From [Phormidium] sp. LEGE 05292 (GTDB lineage: Bacteria > Cyanobacteriota > Cyanobacteriia > Cyanobacteriales > Aerosakkonemataceae), in assembly GCF_015207735.1 (NCBI RefSeq), contig NZ_JADEWG010000011.1, forward strand, positions 21,326 through 85,325: a stretch of DNA of 64,000 nt. Reading direction: 5' to 3'. Below the pieces are notes generated by a model, which did no database searches, had not been told where the DNA came from, and saw only the letters and a program-made list of their open reading frames with translations. Shown one piece after another: positions 26,781-36,079 of the stretch; the stretch's first letter is position 1, and each line of letters begins with the position of its first letter. Both the position numbers and the translations under genes were made by a program.

Positions 26781-29105
26781 CTAAATGTCAACCATTGGTA
26801 AAAACAAAGTTTCTTCAATTATTTTTCGCATTTCAGAAGATATATTACAACCGCTATTCATACAATCTATTAACAGCTTATTGGCATTATAATACTGCTG
26901 CAAAAGTTGTTTTTGTGATTCATTGAACTGCCAATTATGACCTACATTGCGATACTTAATGATTGCATCTCTTAATTCTTCTACCAATTGTTGAACATTA
27001 TCATACCACCAGCCAAGATAGGCATCTAAGTCAAAGTTAAGATAATAATTAAGCTGTTTACTGTTTATTTGAAGCAGTAAATGCTTAATTTCAGGCTCAA
27101 ATTCAATTTCACGGTCATCGATAAAAGTGGGAGCATCGCCCAGGAAACGACAAAGTTGAAAGTCAAGATTAATATCACGATGCTTTCGAGCATCACGCCC
27201 TATATCAAGACCAAGAGAAACTGCAATCTCAGAGTTGAAGCCATCCTCAAAAAGGCCAAGATAAGGGTTAGGGCAAGCAGCATCAAGCGCAAGAGATAGG
27301 TCATAGTAAAATGCTCGTATTGCTGACAGCTTGTACGGGATTTTTACTGAAATAGATTTATTTTTAATCCATATTAAAAATGTCTGTAAATTATCTTCTT
27401 CAGCTACCAAAGCATCAATTTTTTGCTTCATTAATCTCAATAGTTCATCGGTATTCGGCAACATCTCAGCAATAAGCAAAAATATCTCCCGCCAACGTGG
27501 AGCGGTGATATGACTGACGCTAACCAATTTTTGCCAATCTGCACACTCCACAACCCTTTTAGCCGTGAAATACTCTTGAAACGTAAGGTGAGAGAAAGAA
27601 TAAATTTTCTGCGCCCTTTCCACTAATAGCCCATGCTGCACTTCAATTGATTTCAGCACTTCCTCACTATCCAGTTGCAAAACTTCTGGCTCGTTTTGAG
27701 CATTAGGTAGATGGCGGATGTAATCAGCAATATACTGCTCTAGTTCTTTCTGTTTAAAGAAATAATCTCCTCGCTCAAATGTCGTTAGGGCAATTTGGCT
27801 CAATAAATCTTTCTTGCGTTGCAATGATAGATTTTTATAAACCTGTCCTCGCTCAATCTTTCGCGTTTCATCCCATTTTTTTATTAGAATATCTACTCCT
27901 TGTTCATAAAGTTCTGAACGATTAACAGGGAATTTATCTGATTCTTCAAATACCAAACATAACAGCATTAACAGTAACGGATTTGTTGCCAGTTCTCGAA
28001 TCGGATCATTTATAGTAAGTTGTTGAATAAATTTTTCTGCTTTGACTATTTGATTAGTTTTAAACCACTTATGGACAAAGGTGTTAATCTGCTTTTCATC
28101 AAAATCCGCGACTTCAACATCTTTAAACTTATCAAAATTATAGTTACTTGCTGCAATCCGACAAGTCATTACAAACTGATTTCTACGAAACTTCTCAGAA
28201 AAATCACGAACTTGCTTGATGACACGGCTGTTATCTTCAACTTTTACTTCATCCAAACCGTCAAGTAAAACCAGTGTTTTACCGTGCTTCAAAAGGACAG
28301 CTATTTGTTCAGCAGAGACATCACAATCAGAAAACATCTGAGTGATGTATTCTAGTAAGCTAGGTTGTCCTTCTACTTCTGCAAAGTGTTTGAGCGTGAT
28401 AAAAATTGGGACGCGATGAGCTTGAAATTTACCTGTATTGCACTGGATTGCTAAATGTTTTAAAAATGTGGTTTTTCCTGATCCTGGCTTACCTAGCACC
28501 ATCAATTTTGAGTATTTCTCAACCGCTTCTAATCCTAGTATTTCTTTACCAGTTATCCTGCCAAGTCCGATGCGATCGAAGTTTTCTGGGTTACAGTCTT
28601 GTACCATTTCATCAACTTCGCGCCACTGCCGACTGGGAATTTTTTCCAGAATGTTGACGTTGGTGTAGAGGTCACTTACGTTAATGGGTTGTGACATGGT
28701 GAGCGATCTCATTGTGCCACATTGGTCTTGAATCATCTCGCGACAATAGGAACGCACCTCTTGCACCAAGATATCAATATCCCAGCTATTGTCCAGTGCC
28801 TTCTCAGCTAGCTCAGATTCAACATCCTGGGGTGGAGGAGCATTACTCTGCTCTTTCTCCTCTGGTTCAGATTCAGCGTTTTTGGGTAAATGAGCAACTT
28901 CTTTCCAATCTAGATTGAGCTTGAAGCAGATTTCTTGAAAGTATTTACGATCAACAGTCTTGCCGCTAAGAAAATTACCAATTGGCTGGCGAGTACGTAG
29001 ATCTACCTCACTCGCCAGTTCGTTTTGCGTCCATCCTGTGCGCTCAAAAGCCCTTTTTACCTTTTCTAGTTTTTCTGGATCTACCCGAAGCGATTTCCTT
29101 GCCAT
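26781..29105 (-). CDS. NACHT NTPase with N-terminal HTH domain (bacterial NLR-like)
   Basis: A 774-residue STAND-class protein. Residues about 8-72 are an XRE-like HTH (TGWTQNELASEV, then PIGNFLSGKTVDR). The NACHT domain starts near residue 180 with Walker A VLGKPGSGKTTFL at about 202-214, Walker B LVLLDGLDEV near 280, and downstream winged-helix/arginine-sensor segments (NPLLLMLLCLVFEES; FSHLTFQEYFTAKRVV). The C-terminal 250 residues are helical and have no clear repeats. Bacterial NACHT proteins protect against phage, often by causing death of the infected cell. Here the HTH replaces a visible nuclease or protease effector, so the effector may be the adjacent membrane peptide. Confidence 0.88.
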   Translation of the reverse strand: MARKSLRVDPEKLEKVKRAFERTGWTQNELASEVDLRTRQPIGNFLSGKTVDRKYFQEICFKLNLDWKEVAHLPKNAESEPEEKEQSNAPPPQDVESELAEKALDNSWDIDILVQEVRSYCREMIQDQCGTMRSLTMSQPINVSDLYTNVNILEKIPSRQWREVDEMVQDCNPENFDRIGLGRITGKEILGLEAVEKYSKLMVLGKPGSGKTTFLKHLAIQCNTGKFQAHRVPIFITLKHFAEVEGQPSLLEYITQMFSDCDVSAEQIAVLLKHGKTLVLLDGLDEVKVEDNSRVIKQVRDFSEKFRRNQFVMTCRIAASNYNFDKFKDVEVADFDEKQINTFVHKWFKTNQIVKAEKFIQQLTINDPIRELATNPLLLMLLCLVFEESDKFPVNRSELYEQGVDILIKKWDETRKIERGQVYKNLSLQRKKDLLSQIALTTFERGDYFFKQKELEQYIADYIRHLPNAQNEPEVLQLDSEEVLKSIEVQHGLLVERAQKIYSFSHLTFQEYFTAKRVVECADWQKLVSVSHITAPRWREIFLLIAEMLPNTDELLRLMKQKIDALVAEEDNLQTFLIWIKNKSISVKIPYKLSAIRAFYYDLSLALDAACPNPYLGLFEDGFNSEIAVSLGLDIGRDARKHRDINLDFQLCRFLGDAPTFIDDREIEFEPEIKHLLLQINSKQLNYYLNFDLDAYLGWWYDNVQQLVEELRDAIIKYRNVGHNWQFNESQKQLLQQYYNANKLLIDCMNSGCNISSEMRKIIEETLFLPMVDI

Positions 29106-29242
29106 ACTCTGACTACATAGCCCATATCCACTTTAACCGAGTCTGTTGAAACGCATACCTAAACTAATACCCAAAGTCACGCATTTGGAGAACGTTACTC
29201 GAACTTAATCTCATCCATCAACCATCGAAGCTAGTTGATGTA

Positions 29243-29917
29243 GTGATTCACACCTCAAAATTTATGAAATCAGCCTACATCAATGGACGGTTTTACTATC
29301 AAGATGAAAATGGCATCTTGCTACCAGCTGTTACTACGATACTTAAGGCTACACAGCCGATTGAGTCTGTAGCTGCTCTTTCTAATTGGCGCAATAAAAT
29401 AGGAGAGGCACAAGCAAATCGCATTGCTCTAACTAGCCGTCGCCGGGGGGAACTATTACATCAGTGGGTTAAGGAATATTTTCAAGGGTTATCTCCGATT
29501 GCTTCCAGCTTGATTCAGCCCTATTGTTATAGCGTTCAATCGGTTTTGGAGAAACTTAGCGATGTTCAATTAGTCGAAACAGTTGTGCCAAATTATCTAG
29601 AACAATACGCTGGAAAGGTTGATTTAGTTGCCCGTTATGAAGATGTTCCATGCACTATTGAGTGGACGACTGCTGAAGAACCTAAACTGCGCGTAGAAAA
29701 ACTTTACGATAAGCCTTTACAGGCTGTAGCTTATGGTGGTGCAATTAACAGATATTATGGTGAGAGTTTGTTTGGCACTAAAATTGTTAATGCTTTGATT
29801 GTTGTAGCGCTTCCCGGTGAAGATGCGGAAACATTTACGTTCAAACGGGAAGAATTGCTCGACTACTGGCAGGAGTGGTTAAAACGGCTAAAGTCTTTTG
29901 GAGAAAAAGCTGCTTGA
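29243..29917 (+). CDS. PD-(D/E)xK exonuclease, RecB/MGME1-like
   Basis: A 224-residue protein. The metal-binding core of the PD-(D/E)xK superfamily is visible as GKVDLVAR (about 123-130) followed by CTIEWTTA (about 137-144), where the usual D/E-x-K is E-W-T. The change at the Lys position could lower or alter activity. Helices with QAVAYGGAINRYYG around 158-172 match the Q-x(6)-Y-type motif of RecB-like nucleases. Related single-domain enzymes trim single-stranded DNA ends. It is divergent from the NACHT gene (137-base gap) and may be regulated with it. Confidence 0.65.
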   Translation: MIHTSKFMKSAYINGRFYYQDENGILLPAVTTILKATQPIESVAALSNWRNKIGEAQANRIALTSRRRGELLHQWVKEYFQGLSPIASSLIQPYCYSVQSVLEKLSDVQLVETVVPNYLEQYAGKVDLVARYEDVPCTIEWTTAEEPKLRVEKLYDKPLQAVAYGGAINRYYGESLFGTKIVNALIVVALPGEDAETFTFKREELLDYWQEWLKRLKSFGEKAA

Positions 29918-30056
29918 TAGGTTCAGAAATAGTTAGGAGTCGAATTGAAGTTTCCCAGTTTAACTCCTAAGTATTTCTATCTCTATAACTAAGATTAGTT
30001 CCGGTAAATGCCGATTTTTTAAGTCCTAAAGTGTGATAACAAAAAAAATTAGCTAC

Positions 30057-31436
30057 TTAAAAGTAACTGCCAATTTTCTGTGGATTAAAATCTCCTAAAG
30101 GCGCGAAAAAGACTGAAGCTCCAAACATTTGTTTTAGCTTATGCGTTGAGTGAGTTACTAACTGCTGAAAAGCCGCAATGTTGTTTACGCCAAGCGGACG
30201 TAGTAAAAGCTGAGCGTATTTAGCACGAGAAGCCTCAATTAAAAACCTTGGCGGCTGCTTCAGGTACAATGTACTCCACGCCAACCATCCCCACCCTTCG
30301 CTTGCTCCTCCTCGTAAAAATAAAAAGTAGTCAGCGCCCATAAATTGTTCCATTGGGACAACTTTTGCGATATTTCCTTTCGTATGAAGATCATTTAAAA
30401 GAGCAATACGATCCCGGAAGTCCAACGACTGAATTGACTGGGAAACATAAATAAATGTCACTAATTCTGGCTTATGCCCGAATACATTCTCAACGTAGAT
30501 ACTCTCTTCTAGGAGATCTGATATGATTTCCCAGCGATTTTCCCGAATGAGAAACGAGAAGAAAGTCACAAAAATTTCGTGACCCATGAATTTATAGAAA
30601 TCAAAATCCGTTGAGTGATGCCTACCCACAAAGTTGGGTGGAACATCGTAACGTTCGAGAAGACTTTGAAAACCTTGATATAAAGCTTTAGCTGCATCGC
30701 GAGCATTCATTGTTGCGATGACCTCAGCTAAACAAGCGAAGTCTAGAACTATCCGTTCCGTTTGAGCAATCGCCTTATTGAATGAATTATTTGAACCCAA
30801 TGTGACAAATTCATCCGTTAACCACACCATAAACCTACGAACTAGCGATTCTTGATTCGGTTGGACATTTTCAACTGCTTTCCTCGCTTGTTCGCTAATG
30901 GACGGCGGCTGGACAACCTCTCCTAGTGTCTGTGCTTCCACACCAGCAAAGATGGCACGAAGTCCTTCTGTAAGTATTCCTTCAAGCCTCCTACGCTCCG
31001 AGGCACGCTCCCCGCTTTCCGCAGGCATATCATAAGTGATAACTCGCCTCATGCGGAGGTCGAATGGAAGTAATTCTGGGCTACCAAAAGCGGAATTCAT
31101 CACCATGATGATCCTTTCGGCTCCTAATGCCTTCATTGCGTATCCAAGTTCAATTAAGACATTAGGATTCGGTGTAGGTCGAGATTGTGTACCTTGATTG
31201 ATAATCGAAACGTCGCATACAAAGACTTGAGCCTGTTCAATCTTGGCAAGAATCGTACTTGCAATATCAGGTGCTCCAGGTACACCAGCTGTGTCTCGAT
31301 CTAAAACTGGTTCTACTTGTATAGAATCATCATTGCGGATTGCTTTGGCTGCATTTTCCAGAGCTTGTCCTATGAATCCACGATTTGTAGGGTTCGGCAA
31401 GTCAGATTGCCAAGAGTAGAAGATTTTGCAGTTCAT
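30057..31436 (-). CDS. TIR-like/nucleoside-binding domain protein
   Basis: A 459-residue protein. The N-terminal 165 residues have the TIR/deoxyribosyltransferase-like Rossmann pattern: KIFYSWQSDLPN at the start, VLDRDTAGVPGAPDI at about 43-57, VFVCDVS at about 71, and NPNVLIELGYAM at about 89-100, where the Glu matches the catalytic Glu of TIR NADases. The remaining 290 residues are helical and unrecognised. TIR proteins in defence islands usually cleave NAD+ after infection is sensed. It lies back-to-back with the DISARM-like operon (221 bases apart), so it may be a separate abortive-infection gene. Confidence 0.65.
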   Translation of the reverse strand: MNCKIFYSWQSDLPNPTNRGFIGQALENAAKAIRNDDSIQVEPVLDRDTAGVPGAPDIASTILAKIEQAQVFVCDVSIINQGTQSRPTPNPNVLIELGYAMKALGAERIIMVMNSAFGSPELLPFDLRMRRVITYDMPAESGERASERRRLEGILTEGLRAIFAGVEAQTLGEVVQPPSISEQARKAVENVQPNQESLVRRFMVWLTDEFVTLGSNNSFNKAIAQTERIVLDFACLAEVIATMNARDAAKALYQGFQSLLERYDVPPNFVGRHHSTDFDFYKFMGHEIFVTFFSFLIRENRWEIISDLLEESIYVENVFGHKPELVTFIYVSQSIQSLDFRDRIALLNDLHTKGNIAKVVPMEQFMGADYFLFLRGGASEGWGWLAWSTLYLKQPPRFLIEASRAKYAQLLLRPLGVNNIAAFQQLVTHSTHKLKQMFGASVFFAPLGDFNPQKIGSYF

Positions 31437-31657
31437 TTTTGTAGTTCATTGTTATCGCTGTGATGATGTTGAGCTACATCACTCATGTTTCAACGGCTAG
31501 AAACACCAGTTAATCATCGTAATGAGTTAATAGTCAGGATTTATTAGAATTTTAAACTTAAATATTATTAAGGGAGTGCTTTTATAATGATTAAGTATAT
31601 CATCAGTAAGTATCTAAATGTTAATGGTATTAAACTAATTCAAAGGGATATAATTCA

Positions 31658-32857
31658 ATGGAGTTAAAAGCCTTAGATTTATTTTGTGGAATGGGGGGCT
31701 TGTCTTGGGGATTGAAGGCTACAGGAGTTATTCAACCATTATGGGCAGTAGATAACTATAAGCCTGCAACTACCATTTATCAATGTAATTTACCAAATGC
31801 TAATGTACTAAATATAGATATTTCTAAAAAAGCAAATATCAGAGATTTAATAACAAAAGTTCAATTTTCTAAGGGAGTAGATTTAGTTGTAGGCGGTAGC
31901 CCCTGCCGGGGATTCACACAAATTCGGAATGGTCAAGATACACATTCAGATCCTCATAACCGTCTAGCTATCAAATTTGCTGAGATTGTACGTGAATTAA
32001 ACCCACTAGCTTTTATTTATGAAAATGTACCTCAACTAAAAAATTCTAGAGTTTTTCAGCCGTTTCTAAGAAAATTGAAAGGACGAAACAGCTATCGAGT
32101 TACCTATGAAGTAGTAGAAGCAGCAAACTTTGGAAATCCTTCTCGACGTACAAGATTATTCGTAGTAGGGCTGAAATGGGATATTGGGCGGGTTCCCGTT
32201 ATTCCAACGGGCTTAAATATTCCTCATCATCAATTTTGGCTAAATAGAGATGAGCAGAATGGGAAGATAGTCTACTGTCCAAAACTTGAAGAACCTTGGT
32301 GCTCTCGTCTACTTGACCCAAATGACCCACACTTGGTCAATGTGGAACAGGCAATCTCAGATTTGCCAATCCTGGAAGCCAAAACTACTGAGGTGTCTCA
32401 TCCCTACGCAACTCCACCCCAGAGTGCCTATCAAAAATGGGCTAGACAGGACGTTCAAGAAACCGATGGTCATGCAGTTCCACGCATACGACCAGAAACC
32501 AGGGAGCGGTTAAAGGCAATTGTCCCTGGTGGAAACTGGCGAGATTTACCGGAACCCTTAACTTATAAGATTCCTGACGATCCTACAAGTGGGCAACTTA
32601 GGCGCAGTCATTACAGTGCATATCGTCGGCTACTTCCAGAAGGGCATAGTCCCACAGTACAAGGTCATGCAGATTTTGCTTACCACTACAAGTATGAAAG
32701 AGCGCTCACGCCGCGTGAGTTAGCTCGATTAATGGGCTTTACAGACGATTTTCGACTAGGGCATGAGTATCATTCAGTTGTTCAAGGAATTGGCAACGCT
32801 GTACCACCCATACTGGCTTATTCGATCGCTAATTCACTTCTCGCTCAACTAGATTAA
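31658..32857 (+). CDS. drmMII: DNA (cytosine-5) methyltransferase, DrmMII-like
   Basis: A 399-residue C5-cytosine methyltransferase. Motif I is DLFCGMGGLSWG (about 7-18), motif IV GGSPCRGFT (about 79-87) with the catalytic Cys, motif VI YENVPQ (about 121-126) and motif X QGIGNAVPP (about 376-384). The variable target-recognition region lies between. It opens a plus-strand operon followed by DrmE-, DrmA- and DrmB-like genes, which is the gene set of class 2 DISARM. In that system the methylase marks host DNA and the other proteins block unmarked incoming DNA. The ATG at 31658 follows an AAAGGGA site. Confidence 0.85.
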   Translation: MELKALDLFCGMGGLSWGLKATGVIQPLWAVDNYKPATTIYQCNLPNANVLNIDISKKANIRDLITKVQFSKGVDLVVGGSPCRGFTQIRNGQDTHSDPHNRLAIKFAEIVRELNPLAFIYENVPQLKNSRVFQPFLRKLKGRNSYRVTYEVVEAANFGNPSRRTRLFVVGLKWDIGRVPVIPTGLNIPHHQFWLNRDEQNGKIVYCPKLEEPWCSRLLDPNDPHLVNVEQAISDLPILEAKTTEVSHPYATPPQSAYQKWARQDVQETDGHAVPRIRPETRERLKAIVPGGNWRDLPEPLTYKIPDDPTSGQLRRSHYSAYRRLLPEGHSPTVQGHADFAYHYKYERALTPRELARLMGFTDDFRLGHEYHSVVQGIGNAVPPILAYSIANSLLAQLD

Positions 32858-32926
32858 CTTCATTTGTTAGCAGTTGGTACTACTTTGGGCATTCTATAAG
32901 TAACAAGTATTTAGCAGGATAGCAGA

Positions 32927-35362
32927 GTGTTCGGAGAACAGATATCGGAGGAAATTCTCCTTACTTCCTTCGTGTACTCACAAAAACAGCAAATTTGTCA
33001 AGAACAACGGTTATGGGGAGAGATTTTCACAGAAAGTTTGAGGATAGAATGGATGCACCAGGTATTAGACCCCTTACTGGGATGTCTAAAGAGGAAAAAG
33101 CACTCAATTCAAATTCATAGATTAGAGAAAGATTTAGTTTATTTATCTGCTATAAGTATTTCTAAGAGCCATCAAATTTTTATTAGTTTTCCTGTCTCTC
33201 CCGTATCTTTAGGAATATTATTAATCGCATATTATGCACACCTGCCTAGAGAAGAAAGGGATATTTATAACACTCATCATGCTGTATCAGCCAAAGACTT
33301 TGTAATCTGGATTAGACCTCAAGACAATGGTCAAATCTTAACTTTAAGAACAACCAAAGCATTTAATCTTGTAGATATATACGATACTCACTGCGACTTA
33401 AACGAGCGAATTGTTTGTTTACCTGTTTATAGATTTGATGAATCATTAAAGAGTGAGCGGCTGAGAGTGGTTATGGTGCGATCGCTCTCAGAAGCCATTG
33501 AATTTTTGAAGAAATCTAGATATTGTTCTTTAGTTGTACTTGACGATCCATCTGGACGAACTTATCCATCCCCATCTGCTTTTGGGGAGAGAGCCTTTGA
33601 GTTAGCTAGTGTTTGCAGACACAAACAAATTCCGATGGTAAGTATTGTTCCGCCTTGGGTAATGAAAGATATTGAGTACCATGAGAACAATAATTGCGAG
33701 GGAATTAAACTCTGGCCTATCGACTTCTTTGCTCTTTGTTCATATCCAGCAGAGCCTAGTCTTTTTACTAATGGTGTAACTTCTCATCCGATAGAGGAGA
33801 GCTATTTAATACTTCAAAGAAAACGTCATGCCCTAAATGAGGCAGAGGTAATTATTAAAACCTTTAACTTTGATACAGAAGATGAGGAAAAAATTGCTGA
33901 ACTTTTTCAAGAAGCTTCAGATTTACTGCTTGATTTAGCCAAACAGCAAAACTTGAGAAATGTTTGGGCTACGGGATGGGAAATATGGCGACATCTCTCG
34001 GCACCAGTATTACCTTTTTATCATCTTTGGGGGGAATTTCTAGAAAGCGCATTTAAGCGTTTGCAATCCGCTTCTAATAAATGTAAAGATGACAAGGCAT
34101 TAATTTTGTCTTATAACTTAAATTCCTTAGCGATGAGGTTATCTAAACTCAAATACAATCCTTTCATAGAAATTATTAAAGCAGCAGATAAAGCAACTAT
34201 TGTGGCTTTGGAAAATGCAGAAAGAGCCAATGCTTTAGAACAGTTTTTAACGGGAAGTCACAGTCCTTCATCGATGCCTCAAATTTTACCAATCAGCCAA
34301 ATTCGCGGTCTAGGTGGAGAAAAATTGATAGTTATAGGTCAGCCAAAAGCTTGTTACCGCGATCTCTTACAAACGACTTTTTTTCGGAAAATAGATGTAT
34401 TACTATGGTCAGTTTTATCTGAGCGTGCTGAAAGGTGGTGGAGCAATTTAGAAGTTGATGCTAGAGAATGGCATCGGAAAACTTGGTTAGCATTAACTGA
34501 AAACAAGCAAGTAGGAAGTTATAGTTTTAGTCCCCACTATACATCGGTTCAAGTAGTAAATACAGGAAAAGCTAAGTTATCTAAGAGTATTAATTTATCA
34601 AAACTAGAAGAAAGTTTTAGTAGCTTGACTGGAACAGGTTTAGATTCTGGCTTGAGTGAAGCTATTTCGAGAAACTTAGACTGTCACTTTCTAATAGAGT
34701 TTGAGCTAGGACTGAAAATCAGAACAGCACCAAGTAGCGAGTTTTTAGTGTTATCGGGTAAACAAGCTCACGTTATTAATGTGAAAGAGCTTACTGCTGG
34801 AACAAAGGTTGTACTGTTTGATGGCATGAACAGAGATGAGTTGTTTGCTCAGAAGGCAGGTTTGCTAGAAGATACAAAAGTTAATGTACTCTATCGTGGG
34901 TTACTGAAGGGTTGGCGTGAATTAGTCAAACAGCAGGTGAAAAATTCCAATTCCAATTTGAAAACGGTGTGCAGCCAACTTTTTAGTGACACAGGTCTAC
35001 CTATTGGTGAAGAAACAATTCAATATAACTGGATGAGTGGTGATGACCTTTTGAGCTTACCTCGTGAGAAAGAACATTTCTTTTGGTTTATACCGCCATT
35101 AGCTCGTTCAGGTTTTGAAGAATTTTGGCAAAAGGCTAATGAACTAAGAATTAAACGTAGACAACTTGGGCAAGTAATATCTACCTGCGCTCAAGAAGGA
35201 TGGAAAGACCGAAAACCAGATGAAATTGTCTTTCAATATCAGCAAGTATTCATCACAGTTGGTGAATTACGAGAAGCTATGCAGATTCTAAAAGTTCAGT
35301 CCCAACCCAAACTAATTTCTCATTCTCCTGAATTTCCCTTTAATCGTCTTTTTAGAGAATGA
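32927..35362 (+). CDS. drmE: DrmE-like DISARM protein, GTG start
   Basis: An 811-residue cytoplasmic protein starting at GTG 32927 behind an AGGAT site, 69 bases after the methylase stop. I see no catalytic motif; sections such as LKSERLRVVMVRSLSEAIEF and CSLVVLDDPSGRTYPSPSAF suggest inactive Rossmann- or helicase-like folds. The call as DrmE rests on size, on the general look of the sequence and above all on its place between methylase and DrmA as in class 2 DISARM. The function of DrmE is not established. Confidence 0.6.
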   Translation: MFGEQISEEILLTSFVYSQKQQICQEQRLWGEIFTESLRIEWMHQVLDPLLGCLKRKKHSIQIHRLEKDLVYLSAISISKSHQIFISFPVSPVSLGILLIAYYAHLPREERDIYNTHHAVSAKDFVIWIRPQDNGQILTLRTTKAFNLVDIYDTHCDLNERIVCLPVYRFDESLKSERLRVVMVRSLSEAIEFLKKSRYCSLVVLDDPSGRTYPSPSAFGERAFELASVCRHKQIPMVSIVPPWVMKDIEYHENNNCEGIKLWPIDFFALCSYPAEPSLFTNGVTSHPIEESYLILQRKRHALNEAEVIIKTFNFDTEDEEKIAELFQEASDLLLDLAKQQNLRNVWATGWEIWRHLSAPVLPFYHLWGEFLESAFKRLQSASNKCKDDKALILSYNLNSLAMRLSKLKYNPFIEIIKAADKATIVALENAERANALEQFLTGSHSPSSMPQILPISQIRGLGGEKLIVIGQPKACYRDLLQTTFFRKIDVLLWSVLSERAERWWSNLEVDAREWHRKTWLALTENKQVGSYSFSPHYTSVQVVNTGKAKLSKSINLSKLEESFSSLTGTGLDSGLSEAISRNLDCHFLIEFELGLKIRTAPSSEFLVLSGKQAHVINVKELTAGTKVVLFDGMNRDELFAQKAGLLEDTKVNVLYRGLLKGWRELVKQQVKNSNSNLKTVCSQLFSDTGLPIGEETIQYNWMSGDDLLSLPREKEHFFWFIPPLARSGFEEFWQKANELRIKRRQLGQVISTCAQEGWKDRKPDEIVFQYQQVFITVGELREAMQILKVQSQPKLISHSPEFPFNRLFRE

Positions 35363-35560
35363 GCAGATTGGTTAAGTTAACTAGTGTTGTTGCCTGAGCC
35401 TCTCAATTATATGGTTATCTCTGAGTACCTTGACCTGTAAGCTGCACAAGGGATTTAATCAAGAGTAGGGCATTTTTGTGCTAAAAATACCCATAACTTT
35501 ATTTTAGATAGCACTTGGACGCATTAATCACTTTACTGACTAGCTACTGTTGGGAGACGA

Positions 35561-36079
35561 TTGAATACTGAGAACTCAACGCCTGAACTTTCTGGTGCAG
35601 GTGGGAATTGGCAAGTTATTGATGAAGTCGATGACCCAACGGTTATCAAACAGCAAGACCGCGTCTGCTGTGGTCCTGCCTGTGCTGAGATGTTACTGAG
35701 AGAGCAGGGAGTCAATAACATTGGCCAGGAAGAAATTGCGACTATTAGGGGAACACCCGTGACTGTTCCTGACCTAACAGAGACACTCAATGAACTAGAT
35801 CCTAGTGATTTGAGGCGGTGGGTTGGCGGATACTTCCTAATTTCAGAAGCTAGTTCTGCCGAGGTGTTAGAGGTATTAATGACCACAGGAGCTTGGATAG
35901 CAGAACTTCGAGAACATGGAGTGCGGGTGCGTCTGGCTCACTTAGTCGTCGTTGATGGTTTTGATGGTATTGGGAGAATCCTAATCAGAGACCCGTGGGA
36001 TGGCACCAAGTATAAAATGGATAAAGAGGAATTCTTACAATACTGGACGGGTCAAGGTATTTACAAGCGAGAATTATGA
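35561..36079 (+). CDS. C39/papain-like cysteine peptidase inside the DISARM operon, TTG start
   Basis: A 172-residue protein. The catalytic Cys is in CCGPACAEMLL (residues about 34-44), the His in RLAHLVVVDGFD (about 124-135) and the Asp in ILIRDPWDG (about 140-148), the order of C39/papain-like peptidases. The start must be TTG 35561: an in-frame TGA lies at 35537, no other start codon lies between, and GGGAG sits 6 bases upstream. Its stop overlaps the DrmA start (ATGA at 36076-36079), so the two are translationally coupled. It has no signal peptide and no ABC-transporter part, so it acts in the cytoplasm. A peptidase is not a known DISARM component; it may cut a system protein or a phage protein on activation. 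Confidence 0.75.
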   Translation: MNTENSTPELSGAGGNWQVIDEVDDPTVIKQQDRVCCGPACAEMLLREQGVNNIGQEEIATIRGTPVTVPDLTETLNELDPSDLRRWVGGYFLISEASSAEVLEVLMTTGAWIAELREHGVRVRLAHLVVVDGFDGIGRILIRDPWDGTKYKMDKEEFLQYWTGQGIYKREL

